Shown here piece by piece: positions 22,025 through 33,116 of a stretch of 64,000 nucleotides of DNA. The translations under genes were made by a program, and so were the position numbers. Under the pieces are notes generated by a model. That model was not told the DNA's origin. It saw only the letters and a list, made by a program, of their open reading frames with translations, and did no database searches. Source of the DNA: Euborellia annulipes (lineage: Eukaryota > Arthropoda > Insecta > Dermaptera > Anisolabididae); NCBI GenBank assembly GCA_023213315.1, contig JAKCPI010000352.1, positions 40,098 to 104,097 of the forward strand, in the 5' to 3' direction. Every line of letters starts with the position of its first letter. Positions within the stretch are counted from its first letter, which is position 1.

Positions 22025-22317
22025 AAAAGTTTAGGAACCCCTTTTATAGAGGAACGTTATGTGGGGAGTTCAGAATAAATATGATCATCAAATCTCCAAA
22101 AGCTCAAAATATTCCTGAAAATTCAGAATTTTACCCAGTGGACAACATTGGCTCTCGTTTTATAAAAAATTAAAGCTAAATAATTTTAAATAATAAATTA
22201 ATTGCGTTTCTCAAGTGAAAATTATAAAAATTGTTATATAGATTTGCTAATTAAAAATAGCTATTATTTTATCAAATTCATTCAAAAGGCCTAACGCGGG
22301 CGGTGCCGCTAGTTATT
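22025..22317 (+). repeat. Family E copy with GC-rich end
   Basis: TATAGAGGAACGTTATG, CAGAATTTTACCCAGTGGAC, then an AT-rich region and GCGGGCGGTGCCGCTAGTT at 22293, likely the element terminus. Confidence 0.55.
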
Positions 22318-23094
22318 TAAGAAAAAGAGAGAGAAAATGGAAAACTGAAATTTCGAAACAGTTATCAACTTGGTTGCTTTTCCGATGGTTTTTCCACTCG
22401 CTAGAACTTGGAAGATAGATGACTGGTCTGGCATTTCCAGCTTCCTACTAGATGTTTCTTCGCAGACAGAAATATTTTGTCTTTTACACTCAATGTTGTC
22501 TAAAAATCTTCTGAACGTTTGTCACTTATAAAATTATTTCTTGACAGAATTTTGCGCCCGTTTGTTCAAATAACAACGACCTTCTTCTTTATGAAACAAA
22601 CAACAACACTAGTTGGCCTCGACGCATATAGAAAAATAGTAAAATAAAAAGAATAGATGAATTTCTAGTTTATATAATGCCACCAAGTGTGGAAAGGGAA
22701 AAAGAAAAGTGAGGGTGTCCCTCAAATGCAATGATGCAATCACATCATAGAGTAGAGGATAAAATGCATAGAGTCGTTTGTTGCACTTTTTCTCTCTCTT
22801 TCTCACGCTCATGGCCATTGGTTGCTTGTTTTTCTATTTAGCTAGGCTAGCTAGCTAGGCGAGGTCGATCCTTGCTTGCCAAGAGAATCTATCTATGAGC
22901 GCGTTCAGGCAGGCCTCTTGCACAATCCACCTTCGAGTGGGAGGCATTCTTACTTAAGACTCACTCTACAACTCATAAAAATTAAATGAAGGAAAGAACA
23001 AAAATATAAAATGGCGTTTTGAATTAAAAAATATTCTATTCATTTGAGATAAACTCCACGTTTTGTTTTCCATCTCCAGGACAGAGTATAAAAA
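22318..23094. other. Intergenic
   Basis: GCTAGGCTAGCTAGCTAGGC at 22842 is a short direct or inverted repeat. No gene is recognised. Confidence 0.35.
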
Positions 23095-23692
23095 CAAAAA
23101 ATCTGGTGTGACTGGCGCACAGCACACAACTTTCTCTTATCTTCGGAATGGAAAGTTGTGTTCTGTGCTTGTGACACCAAATTTTTCGTGTCTACATATG
23201 ATTAGTTTCCTCCGGTATATTAGAATTCAAGACCTTTCCTATGAAGTACAAGAGTAAAGTGTGCTTCAAACAATTTTGAAAGCAAAATGAGAATATACAT
23301 TTTAAAGAGCATCTAAAAAATAATTGATTTTTGAATTTTAATCAAAATCAGTGGAGCGAATTTTGAGAAAATTAAAAAAAAAAAACTGAAAAAGTACCTC
23401 AGTAAACTACTAGTACCCTTTGGCCGATTTTGATTAAAAGTTTATTTTCACGCCTCAGGTGGGTGCCAAACTTAAATATAAAATTTCAACTTCCTAGCTC
23501 TTTTCCTTCTTGAGATATTTTGTTTACAGACACACACACACACAGAGAGAAAAACCACTTTTTTTTGGATCCAGGGGACCTCAAAACGTGTATATCCATC
23601 AAAATCTCGACATCGAATTTGTGACATGAAACCAATACTTTCTCTCTCTTAATATTAACATATAAGTTATATAGAGGTAAGAGAAAGTAAAA
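23095..23692 (+). repeat. Family A copy
   Basis: Complete ends (AAAAAATCTGGTGTGACTGG to GGTAAGAGAAAGTA) with a shortened middle lacking the ATGGCAACCATTTC block. Confidence 0.88.
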
Positions 23693-23825
23693 ATAAATAA
23701 AATTATCGTACATCAAAATGGGCTGATACTTTTAGCAAGTTTCAAGGGTGGTGGGGATTGTTTGAAACACGAATGACGGAATCGATTGATCACACATTCC
23801 TTAAGGAATGCTGGCCGCAGTTTCA

Positions 23826-23895
23826 AGGGCGGATACAAGGGGGGGGGGGTAAAGGGGGTAATTACCCGCCCTCCCCGAGATTCGAAAAAAATACC
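23826..23895 (+). mobile_element. G-run MITE fragment
   Basis: CAAGGGCGGATACAAGGGG followed by G/A runs and AATTACCCGCCCTCCCC, related to 12673-12750. The right end is not identified. Confidence 0.45.
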
Positions 23896-24079
23896 TTTTT
23901 TTCGCAAAAAAATTTATTTTTAATGTAAAATTTTTTAAAATTAATACTTAAAAATTTGATGTGTATTTATATTCTGGCAAACAAATACAGAATGCGCTTT
24001 TTAATAAGTGAAAAATTTTTCTTTAAAGTTTTTCACGTTTTCGTTACGAGTTAGTAACTTGCGCGACTAACTGCATATA

Positions 24080-24225
24080 AGGGGAAGTGAGTTTTATTGG
24101 TGCAGGTCGAGGGTCCGGTGGCCTGGTGCAATGGATAGCACGCCTATGCCCCGGAAAGGCGGAGATCCTGGGTTCGATTCCCGGGAGCCATGGGATCACC
24201 AATAAAAAAAAAAAAAAAAAAACAC
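24080..24225 (+). mobile_element. SINE-2: tRNA-derived SINE
   Basis: A tRNA-like head shows box A (TGGTGCAATGGATAGCA), anticodon-like stem CGCCT/AGGCG, and T-arm CTGGG-TTCGATT-CCCGG (box B GGTTCGATTCC), then GAGCCATGGGATCACCAAT and poly-A. The loop is oversize and the acceptor stem imperfect, so it is not a functional tRNA. Confidence 0.75.
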
Positions 24226-24538
24226 TCACATGTCTTGTTAAATATTAACATATAAGTTATATAGAGAAAGTAAAAAATAAATTTTTCTCTATTTTTTGTA
24301 CAAAAATATAGATGGGTATTAACGTATATAAGAAATTACATTTAATATAATTAAATTTTGATCGTTCGACAGCCACTTCCCTCATCGACATCATTAATCA
24401 AAATTTTTTTTTAAATAAAGGTTCTTGTCCAAAGAACTTTACAGATCACAGGAAAGTTATTTTTTATCCAAAATTATTAATTAATATTGAAGTTACGGTG
24501 TCTCCCATAGAAATTGTATAGGAGGGGACATACATATA

Positions 24539-24794
24539 TGGACCCTGTTACGCATTAGTGTGTCAAGCGCCAAAAAAAATTCAAAATTGAGTTAAGCACG
24601 GAATATTGTTTCAAATGCTATAATTAATAGCATTTTTTATGAAATATGTCCTAAAAAAATTTATATTTAATGTTACTTGCACAATTGACAACAAAAAAAA
24701 TTATATATAATCCAATGAAAACAAAAAACTTTAATGTTAATTTTCTCAAATCTCGGTAGCTGGCGCTTGACACACTAATGCGTAACAGGGTCCA
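24539..24794. mobile_element. MITE with ~38-bp perfect TIRs
   Basis: TGGACCCTGTTACGCATTAG and TGTGTCAAGCGCC on the left are repeated inverted on the right, flanked by TATA. The interior is AT-rich and noncoding. TA-type TSD suggests a Tc1/mariner-class origin. Confidence 0.85.
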
Positions 24795-24800
24795 TATATG

Positions 24801-25717
24801 CCCTTGAAATAATTACAATCAAATTGAAAGGCGATATGTTCATCTTTTATTTACACGAGAAAATGCAAAAAGATTTATTTTTTTAAGATAATATGCAAAA
24901 GAAAATAAAAACAAAAAGAGAGAGAGAGAGAGAGAATATTTAAACATGAGAGAGACAAATGCAATCAATCTAAACAAAAGCGCCAGGGTCGAACTCTTTT
25001 TTTTTCGATTTGTGTTTATATTTGACACAAACACAAGCACTTGAGGCATTTCTTTTTTTATATGTGAAACCCAGTGCTATTTTCAAATCTAAATATTATA
25101 AAAACTCTTTCAAGGAGTCTATGTGTCAGTGTGTGTTTAGATGAGCAAACTAGGTCAAATGTTTCTATTTAAAAAAAAAATAAATAAATATAGATGCCAA
25201 TCTTAAAAAAAAGGTATATTTAACGTTAATATAACTCATACAGAGAGTTTTATTTTGTGGCGACCACTGATGCCTGCATCTTGCCTCAAGTGATTAAATA
25301 CAACTGCCCCCCCCCCTTCGCCCTACCTTGGAATCCCGAAAAATTATCTATAGAGTGAGACATGGTGTTAAAATTTAAAATGGTGTTAAAAATTATTGTA
25401 TAACGTTTTGTTAATATTCTTTAAAATGTATTCAATTGGAAGGGATCATGCGAACCCCGAAAAAATTTTCTGGCTTTATATAATGAATTGCTCTCTAAAA
25501 TAAATGTCCTCTCTAAGTTGTTCGATAAGTTTAATTTTATTGAGCATGACTAACAAATAATTTAGAAAAATAGATAAATGGCCTCCAATGACGAAAAAAA
25601 AAACCATTTGAAAAATTATTTCCACAAAATATTACAACACTATTTATATAAAGTGAATATTTTATTTTTCAAAGAATACATAAATATTTCCTCGTTCATT
25701 TCCTATGAGGTTTAAAG
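24801..25717. other. Intergenic
   Basis: AT-rich, a (GA)n at 24922-24934 and a C-run at 25302-25313; no gene is recognised. Confidence 0.4.
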
Positions 25718-26058
25718 TAGGAACCGACCGAATATTCAGTTTCGGTTACGGATTCGGCCAAAAATCCTGGTTTCGGCCAAAAAGTAGCCGAAACCTGAGA
25801 CAGAAAAGATGGGATGAGACTCGCACGAAAAAAAAAAAAAAAAAGGTCAAATGATTTGAACTTGAGGGAGTAAAAAATTTTCCGCGCGGAAAACTTTGGT
25901 TCCGCAAAAAAGGAAAATGTTCGGAAGGGAAAAAATTTCGTCTATCTAAAAAAAAAAAAGGTAAAATGATTTCCACGGTCGGGAAAAAAATTAAATTTTT
26001 CTGCAGGGCGGAAAACTTTGGTTACGCAAAAACAAAATTTTTCGCAGGGCGGGGCGGA
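25718..26058 (+). mobile_element. D2: hAT-type MITE, right end lost
   Basis: TAGGAACCGACCGAATATTC start, GGATGAGACTCGCACG, AAAGGTAAAATGATTTCCAC; then GCGGAAAAC-type filler up to a SINE-1 junction. Confidence 0.75.
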
Positions 26059-26059
26059 A

Positions 26060-26248
26060 AACTCCGATGATTTTATTTAAGCCATTTGGATATCAAATGG
26101 CATAAATAGAAATACCTGGACCTCCAATAGATATTATAAATAACGACGGTTATCGTATAAAGTCTTATATGGCCAGAGTTGCCGAAAAGACTGTGTATGT
26201 GTGTGTGAGTGTGAATGAGAAAAAAGTTGTGTTAAAAAAAAAAAATTT
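26060..26248 (+). mobile_element. SINE-1, 5'-truncated
   Basis: CCGATGATTTTATTTAAGCC to GAGTGTGAATGAGAAAAAAG and poly-A. The tRNA head is missing, and it is joined directly to an A fragment. Confidence 0.8.
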
Positions 26249-26385
26249 ACATCTTGAATTCAAATGTACCATACTTTCGGAACCTAAATATATCTCGACA
26301 CAAAAAAAAAAATCTTGTGTGACAAGCACAGAACACAACTTTCGATTACCGAAGGTAAGCTGTGCGACCAGTCACATCATTAATT
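26249..26385 (-). repeat. Family A fragment
   Basis: TTACATCTTGAATTCAAATG to the hairpin, which has lost part of its right arm. Confidence 0.7.
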
Positions 26386-26668
26386 TGTAAAAATCGGAGG
26401 CTTTTTATTTTTGGCTACTCCAGCTCTTTTTCCGTTGAATATTGAAATATAAATTATAAAAATAAAAACAAAAGGGGTACGAAAAATAAATAACTAAATA
26501 TTTATTTACAATTTCCCAGTTTTCAGTTCCCCCGCAAATTTTTTGTCGTTGATTATCCTACAATTTCATATCTTCCTAAGGGACTTTTAAGATAATGATG
26601 AGTTGACTAGGGAAAACAAAAAAAGCAAATTTGCCAAAAATGGTTTGATTGTTGTCATAACCAAGGAA

Positions 26669-26779
26669 ATGCCGCCGCGTGATGGCTCGCTGTCATTTAT
26701 GGCTCTGGCCTGGTACCTGGCTTCTCTATCTCCTATCATTTTGGCTCGAGCTCTCCAACACAGAGCCGGCTTTTCATGA
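26669..26779 (+). CDS. Overlapping 36-codon upstream ORF
   Basis: ATG at 26669 in context AAATGCC, stop TGA at 26777-26779. It overlaps the first 98 bases of the Cys4 membrane ORF in another frame. Hydrophobic centre (FMALAWYLASLSPIILARAL). It could be a translational uORF or a piece separated by a frameshift. Confidence 0.25.
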   Translation: MPPRDGSLSFMALAWYLASLSPIILARALQHRAGFS

Positions 26780-27206
26780 GGCTATCCTCCTTCACTGTAC
26801 ATTGGCAGCGCTATTGGTGAGCGTATTAGCTGGCGGTCAAAATACAATCTCGCCATGGACAATTCTACCAGTCAGCGCTTTTATACTCTGCCTCTCACAT
26901 CTCTATCTCTGGCCTCTGTGGTTGCGCCTAATCATGGGCAAGGGAGTCATCATTGTGGACAGGAAGCCACCATCGCCGACACCAACATCGTCACCATCGT
27001 CGTGGCTTAGTCTACCCAAGATCCTCATCAGAGATAAACAATGGATCAAAGCCAATTGTAAATATACACTTCTTAAATCGCTTCAATTGAATCTCCTTCC
27101 TCTTCTTTTATTAATCGTTCTCGGTTTAATCGAATGGTCTCGGAAATGTAAACGTTGCAAACTTGAAAATCAATCCAACATTTTTTGTCCTTATTGCCGA
27201 TTGTAA
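26682..27206 (+). CDS. Unrecognised four-helix membrane ORF with C-terminal Cys4 knuckle
   Basis: A 174-codon uninterrupted ORF that is markedly less AT-rich than its surroundings. Hydrophobic segments lie at about 6-24, 34-50, 59-85 and 135-151, then a basic stretch and C156-x2-C159-x9-C169-x2-C172 two residues from the stop, a zinc-ribbon-like tail. A Ser/Pro/Thr linker (about 96-110) separates segments 3 and 4. An upstream ATG at 26669 opens an overlapping 36-codon frame, itself hydrophobic (MPPRDGSLSF..), ending at 26779; it could be a uORF, or the true N-terminus joined by a frameshift. The ORF lies between repeat remnants (A at 26249-26385, D at 27274). No intron signals were required. 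A real gene or a captured retrocopy is plausible; no function is assigned. Confidence 0.5.
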   Translation: MARCHLWLWPGTWLLYLLSFWLELSNTEPAFHEAILLHCTLAALLVSVLAGGQNTISPWTILPVSAFILCLSHLYLWPLWLRLIMGKGVIIVDRKPPSPTPTSSPSSWLSLPKILIRDKQWIKANCKYTLLKSLQLNLLPLLLLIVLGLIEWSRKCKRCKLENQSNIFCPYCRL

Positions 27207-27273
27207 TTAAAACAAAAAAAAAAGAAAATTAAGTCTTTTTTATTTTTAATTGCCCGAAAATTAATATTATTAC

Positions 27274-27547
27274 TAGGGTCCGACCGAAACAAGATTTTCA
27301 GCCGAAACCGAAACCGAATATTCGGCCTCAACCCTAGTTTCGGCCGAAACCGTAACCGAAACCGAAACTTGTATTTCTTATAAAAAAATTTATATTTTTT
27401 TTTTTGAAATTTTTTCCCCTCCGTGAAAATCATTTTATCTTTTTTTAGGGAGACAAAAAATTTTTTCCTTCGAGTGCAAATCATTTGACCTTTTTTCCTC
27501 AAGTTTCGGCTACTTTTGGCCGAAACCGAATATTCGGTCGGTTCCTA
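27274..27547 (-). mobile_element. D3: hAT-type MITE with perfect 8-bp TSD
   Basis: Bounded by TAGGGTCCGACCGAA and inverted TAGGAACCGACCGAA, with ATTATTAC on both sides (27266-27273, 27548-27555). This copy fixes the family's ends and TSD length. Confidence 0.9.
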
Positions 27548-27756
27548 ATTATTACCCTCATCTAGATTGACTTTTTATTCCTCTAGAATTAAAAATAAAA
27601 TTTAATTTTATAACAATTTTTATTATTTTCCAATTGAAAGATTTAAATATTTAAAAGCGAGATAGAACCCCATGTTTTCTTATGGGAAGTTTTTTGAGCC
27701 TCTCGAAGTATTTTTCTCAAAACTCAATAGTTGAGTTTTCGAAAAAATGCCAAAGA

Positions 27757-28522
27757 ATAAAAATCTGGTGTAACTGGTCGCACAGCACACAACTTTCTCT
27801 TACCTTTGGTAAACAAAAGTTGTGTTCTGTACTTGTCACACCAGATTTTTTGTGTCAAGTTATATCTAGTTTCCGCCAATGGGTCGTTTTGATAACTTAC
27901 CTACCCCAACATTAAAATAGCCTCCCTATGGGGAAATACATGGTGTGTGTCTTCAGCATTAAAATAGCTGAAGGAATATAGAATTTAATTATTTAAAATT
28001 CAATATGTAAAATTTATAAAGATGTGAGAATATTTATATTCTGTTACCATGGCAACCATTTCTCCTATCTTCTCTATGAAGGACAAAGGTAAAGTGATCT
28101 AGAGAAGATTTCAATGGCAAAATGAGAATATACATTTTAAAGAGTATCTAAAAAATAAATGATTTTTGAATTTTTATCAAAAGCGTTAGAGGGGAATAAA
28201 ATCGAAAAAAAGTGAAAAAGTACATCAGTAAAGTACAAGCCCAACTGCGGGATGGGGGGGTGGGGGGTAACTTTTGGCCGATTTTGTTCAAAAGTTTATT
28301 TTGAGTGTACGGGAGATATAAAATTTAAAAACATTTCGGTAGCTCATTTCCTTCATGCAAAAATAATTACACACACACACACACACAGAGAGAGACCAAT
28401 TTGCTGAACCTACTTTTTTGGACTTATGGGGACCTCAAAATACCTATTTCCATCAAAATCTCGACATGATCGCAATACTTTCTCTCTCTATATATTTCAT
28501 ATATAGGGTAAGAGAAAGTAAA
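27757..28522 (+). repeat. Family A copy with a short foreign segment
   Basis: Standard ends. About 120 bp at 27885-28005 (AACATTAAAATAGCC and TTCAGCATTAAAATAGC) are absent from other copies. Confidence 0.85.
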
Positions 28523-28544
28523 AATTATAAGTTCAAAAAATGTA

Positions 28545-28710
28545 CAACAATATTTTAAAATGGTTCTTCTGAGATGTTTTGAACTATTCAGAAGTGCACA
28601 GTACTTGATAACAGCTGCAGAATAAGCAGTCGAAACGTTGTACAGTATTTATAATTTTAATAAATATTTAATACAAAAATGTGGTCTATGATTAAAAATT
28701 CCCCTAATAA
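28545..28710 (+). ncRNA. Solo C-type module (degenerate)
   Basis: GTACTTGATAACAGCTGC, AATAAGCAGTCGAAACG, TTGTACAGTATTTATAATTT, GTGGTCTATGATTAAAAATT; same subfamily as 10113, 11595 and 44330. Confidence 0.4.
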
Positions 28711-29189
28711 TAATAAACAGAAATATTTGCTAGAATTTTTTTATTTCTCTAAGCCTTTACATATACATATAAAAGAGAGCTCAATATAAAGAAAGGTGTA
28801 TCATTTTTTTTTAACATCCTTTAAAAAAAAAACTCAAGGTTAAAGAAAAATAAAACAACGACAAAAAAAAAAGTAGCAAATTTCATCAATATAATAATTT
28901 AAGTTGTAATTCTATCATTGGTTTAATGCCATGGCCTTCAGAGTGTATTAACGTTAAGGTGTACTCCCCCCTCCTCCCCGCCCCTTCCCCCTTCTCCTTC
29001 TTACTGTTGAAAAAAGTACTCACGAAACTTCAATTATCATTTCTTTAAACTTTTTTTTTTTAGTAAGGGAAAGAAATTATTATGTATCTGAGTTATTTTG
29101 TTGCTTAGTGTAGTGTTAGAATTATTTTCAATGAACTCTGTTCGTTATTCTATTAGTGTTATTTAAGTCTTTTTAAGTTATGCATCCTC
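28711..29189. other. Intergenic
   Basis: AT-rich with a C-rich patch at 28965-29000; no gene is seen. Confidence 0.4.
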
Positions 29190-29527
29190 CTAAGGCGTGA
29201 AAATAGGCTTGTGAACAAAATTGGCCAAAGATTACTAGTACTTTACTGATTTTTTTCGATTTTCTCAAAATTTTGATTAAAATTCCAAAATCAATTATTT
29301 TTTAGATGCTATTTAAAATTTATATTCTCATTTTGCTTTCAAAATTGTTTGAAGCACACCTTACTCTTGTACTTCATATGAAAGGTAGCTTGAATTTTAT
29401 TATATCGGTGGAAACTAAATATATGTCTACACAAAAAATCTGGTGTGACAAGTACAGAACACAACTTTCGATTACCAAAGGTAAGAGAAAGTTGTGTGCT
29501 GTGTGCGCCAGTCACACCAGATTTTTT
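29190..29527 (-). repeat. Family A, internally shortened
   Basis: GGCGTGAAAATAGGCTTGTG, ATTACTAGTACTTTACTG, CATTTTGCTTTCAAAATTG to a complete hairpin (29435-29525). Confidence 0.83.
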
Positions 29528-30200
29528 ATTTATCAACTTTGGAATATGAGTTTAATGTCAATGTCAATATAGAATATTTTTGAAAAGATTTTGCGATTTT
29601 GTCAGTGTCTTGGGAAAGGTAGGTATTCATCACCCTGTGTAAGATTATAACGAAAACGAACAAATATTTTCCGAAAAATATCTAAAAGAAAAAAGTATCT
29701 TTCGTGAGTCGAGTTCTTGTATCTTATTCAGTATTTAGATACTTCTGATTTAAACCAGGGATATCCGGGCTTATATTTTAGCTATAAGTGAGCCCTTCGT
29801 TTGGCTATTGGACAGGATCATTTGCCGGGGGGGAGAAAAAGAGTGAGATGATGGAGTGGGTGAAAAAAGGATTGGAATGGTGTTGTGGTTGTGGGGTGGA
29901 AAAAAATAAGAAGAAAAGAGTAGGAGGTGAAGTATAAAGAGGAATGGGAGAAAAGGAAAAATGGAAAGAGATAGATATGATGATCAGTTCTCAAATGTAA
30001 CGAAATAAAAATAATATAGACTCATAAAAGAACTCATTGGAGAAACTCTGAAGAACTGTCATAGAAAGATAGGAGAAAGGTGAATGGTACAAAATATAAA
30101 ATGATATATAAATTAATGAAAATGAAGGGGAAAAAGAAAATGGGGATTTTTGTTTTATTTTATTGTTCATAATAATACGTAACATTTTTGTTTCTTCTTA
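29528..30200. other. Intergenic
   Basis: A purine-rich stretch (29820-29975) is the only notable composition; no gene is recognised. Confidence 0.4.
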
Positions 30201-30212
30201 AAAAGATCTGTT

Positions 30213-30456
30213 GGCCCTCGGGGCTTGGTATATGGGTTAGCGTGCCAAAAGTCGCGGGTTCGGACCCCAGGCAGTCCTGTGATTTTATTTAAGCCATTTG
30301 GATACAAAATGGCTTAAATAGAAATGCCTGAACCCCCAATAGATATATTTAAACATAAGAGTAACGTTAAAAGTCTTAAATGGTCTAAGTTGCCGAAAAG
30401 ACAGTGTGAATGTGAGTGTGAATGAGAAAAAAGTGTGAGTGTTAAAAAAAAAAAAG
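30213..30456 (+). mobile_element. SINE-1 with TSD
   Basis: AAAAGATCTGTT before and AAAAGGTCTGTT after. A complete element from CCCTCGGGGCTTGGTATATG through box B GGGTTCGGACCCC to AATGAGAAAAAAGTGTGAGT and poly-A. Confidence 0.88.
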
Positions 30457-30464
30457 GTCTGTTC

Positions 30465-30830
30465 TAATCTATCTTAATTATACTCTAATTTAAGAAACAT
30501 TTAATATGGAATATCTTATACATTTCTAACAAGTAAAATTAACACAAATATAAATCATGTTAACCAATATAATACACATTAAATAAATCAAAGACAAAAA
30601 TGTCAATTTTCAATTTGTGGGACAAATCAACGTAATTTCGATATGTTTAATTGGATATTAGGCCTAATTAAAAATTTTGTTTTTAAAAGATTTTCCAATA
30701 AAATAGACAGAGAAAAATTGAAATGGAAAGAATATTTTAAAATTTTATAAATTTAGCTTTAGTAAAAAAAAATTCGACATTTTTGTCTTTGTTTTATTTA
30801 AATTGTAATTATTTATTAAAATCAGGGCCA
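30465..30830. repeat. Family J copy (foldback form)
   Basis: CAAAGACAAAAATGTC and GACATTTTTGTCTTTG are inverted within it. The left part is the complement of 13107-13205 and the right part parallels 12765-12850. Confidence 0.55.
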
Positions 30831-30833
30831 GAT

Positions 30834-31097
30834 CTAGGGGGGGAGGGGCAGTGGGGGCATGTGCCCCGGGGGGCAGATATCAGGTGGCTGCAATTAAAGA
30901 AAGATTTACTAAAAAAAAAAAAAGAAGGTAAAATGATATGAATATTGTATAGAAAATTTTTAAATTTAAAATATATTTTCCAGAAATCAATTATAATAAA
31001 AATAAAAATTATTCAGCAATTTTTTGTTTTGCGGACCATTTGGCCCCCCTTTGTGAGTAGCGCCCGGGGCATGATGACCCCCTTAGCAACGCCACTG
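30834..31097 (+). mobile_element. G-run MITE (CAGGGCC-type), composite
   Basis: CAGGGCCAGATCTAGGGGG, GTGCCCCGGGGGGCAGATAT and AAGGTAAAATGATATGAAT match 54395-54585, but the right end is a different CAACGCCACTG terminus. Confidence 0.6.
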
Positions 31098-31099
31098 AC

Positions 31100-32420
31100 A
31101 AAGTGTTTCACTTTTTTTGACGAGCAGTGTATAACACCAAGTGCCCAAAAGTTGTCAAAAATTTTTTTTAAATATACAGATATTCCAAAATATAAATAAA
31201 TAACTTCTTGCTTAAAAACTTGGTGATATATATCTTGATTCAAATCAAATAATCACACAATGTTGCTTCTATTTTTGGTTAGGATTTTTTTATATCAAAG
31301 AATATATCAATAGTAAGGGTAAATGAAAGAAAGGGTCCAGAGGGAGCCACTTGACAGGGTGTTTTTTAATTCCACCACCAATTTAAATTTTCGGAAACGA
31401 TTAGACATCATTTAAAAGTTTATCATTATATTAGGGAGGTGTGTGTGTGTGTGTGTAAAGGGAATTGAATTGAAAATCCTGAGAAGGAATTCGTTTGTCC
31501 TGATTGCAGCCAGCCAGGACGGGACTCTCTCTCTCTCTCTCTCTTCTCTATTCGCTCTTGCCTTGTTCTCTCTCTCTGGCCTGGCAGCTTTGTCTACTAG
31601 CCGAGTGAAAAAAGTCGACCCCTAAAGGCCACATGGCACGATGCGTGCATGCATGCATACCCTCCCCTTAATCTCTCTCTCTCTCTCTTGTTCGCTGGCT
31701 GCTCCCTTGGCCAGGTTCATTCACGCGAACATTCTCCTCTCTCTTGGGCAGGAAGACTCACTGAGTAGTCCCCCCTACTTCACTCTCATATGGGCATCTC
31801 GCCCTCTTCTCTTCTCTTCTTTAGCCATATGATATCGACAGGTCACCAAAACAAAGAATTCTCTTTACTGATGATGATGACGACTTATTTTATTCCATGA
31901 CCATTTGCTTCACTTCTAGTCAATAAGCAAATCATCGATATAGTAAACAAGAACAGCCTTAACCTTTGAGTTTTTTTTTAAAAATGAGTTTTTTCTAAAT
32001 CAATTTTGTGAAGTTAGCAACTTAATAATAAGGCATCATTTATAAAAATTAACAAAAATTTAGGCCTTGTGTTTCTAATTTCACTCCTTAGTTAAGTCTT
32101 ATACCGAACTTTGAGTCTTAATTACGATCTGGGCTCTTATTTAATCATATGATTAGTTTAACTATATGTGAAAAGACTCAAAGTCATACCATTAATCTAA
32201 ATCAATCAAATAAAGGGCATTTCGTTTGCACAATTGTAAACAAAACGAATGATTTTATTTCTTCTTTTATACAAAACAAGTGTACAGAGTAATAATGTTG
32301 TGATTTAAACAAAGAGGTAGTCTTTCCCTACAATTTCAATTTCGATCATAAAATGGCGCTTGGTTCCTTTATGCATAGCATCGTCCAAATGAGCTTTTTT
32401 TTTACTATTCTTCTATTGAT
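31100..32420. other. CT-rich intergenic
   Basis: (CT)n at 31527-31545, 31570-31580 and 31672-31690; (GT)n at 31438-31456. Open frames here are low-complexity. Could be promoter-like, but no start site is visible. Confidence 0.3.
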
Positions 32421-32431
32421 ATATAATTTTT

Positions 32432-32501
32432 TAATACTCAATAAAAGGCGAAGCCGCAGTGACAACCAAAAACAGGTGGCTTCGCCTATTATTGAGTATT
32501 T
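32432..32501. repeat. Small foldback ending in GGCTTCGCC
   Basis: AATACTCAATAAAAGGCGAA pairs with the inverted AATACTCAATAATAGGCGAA across a 20-base loop. It shares the GGCTTCGCC word with E ends. Confidence 0.65.
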
Positions 32502-32880
32502 TATTCTCCATCACAGAATCCTGAAAATAATAATTTTTTTAATTTTCAGCTAGTTAAGTTGTGTGCCTTTATGTTCATGTAGGGGAGATGAGGGTAAAAC
32601 GACACACTTCTCGACGATAGGAAAATTTGTAGCCAAAAAAGGGGTAATTTCATATACAACAGTGGGCACACTTTATGCTCCAGTGAGCTGAGCTTGTTGT
32701 CTGTCTCAATGGCGCCACAAGGGTCATTACAGTGTCAGGTCTAGTGATAATTCTATCGCAAGTTTTTCTATCTCTGATATTAGCGCTCCCTTCTTTCAAG
32801 GTGAGGATTAACTTTATAATATTGGAGTTGGGAGGAATAAAACCAGCGTTGTCGAACACCTTTACACTTTTATTCAAGCA

Positions 32881-32915
32881 GACGTTTCGGTTACCATAAC
32901 TGTTGCCATCTTCAG
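32881..32915 (-). ncRNA. Hammerhead-like ribozyme, C7 left arm
   Basis: CTGAAGA, a stem II with GG/CC and AAC/GTT pairing, GAAACGTC. Stem I as in the right arm. It differs from it at one or two loop positions. Confidence 0.6.
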
Positions 32916-33081
32916 TGCCAATGAAAGTTTCATAAGGTGTCCCTGTCATATATGGTAATATTATATAGTATAGGAAGCATCAGCCTGGAGCGCTCGGCAA
33001 GTAACGCTCCAGGCTGATGCTTCCTATTCTATATAATATTACCATATATGACAGGGACACCTTATGAAACTTTCATTGGCA

Positions 33082-33116
33082 CTGAAGATGGCAACCGTTA
33101 TGGTAACCGAAACGTC
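33082..33116 (+). ncRNA. Hammerhead-like ribozyme, C7 right arm
   Basis: CTGAAGA, stem II, GAAACGTC. Stem I pairs GGCA with TGCT and, across a two-base bulge, TTCA with TGAA, eight pairs in all. Confidence 0.65.

Noticed and set aside
24100..24200. Functional tRNA gene
   Set aside because: The head is tRNA-like, but the anticodon loop is oversize, the acceptor stem is imperfect and a SINE tail with poly-A follows.
31443..31832. Ser/Leu-rich frames
   Set aside because: They come from (CT)n tracts; no protein-like conservation is recognisable.
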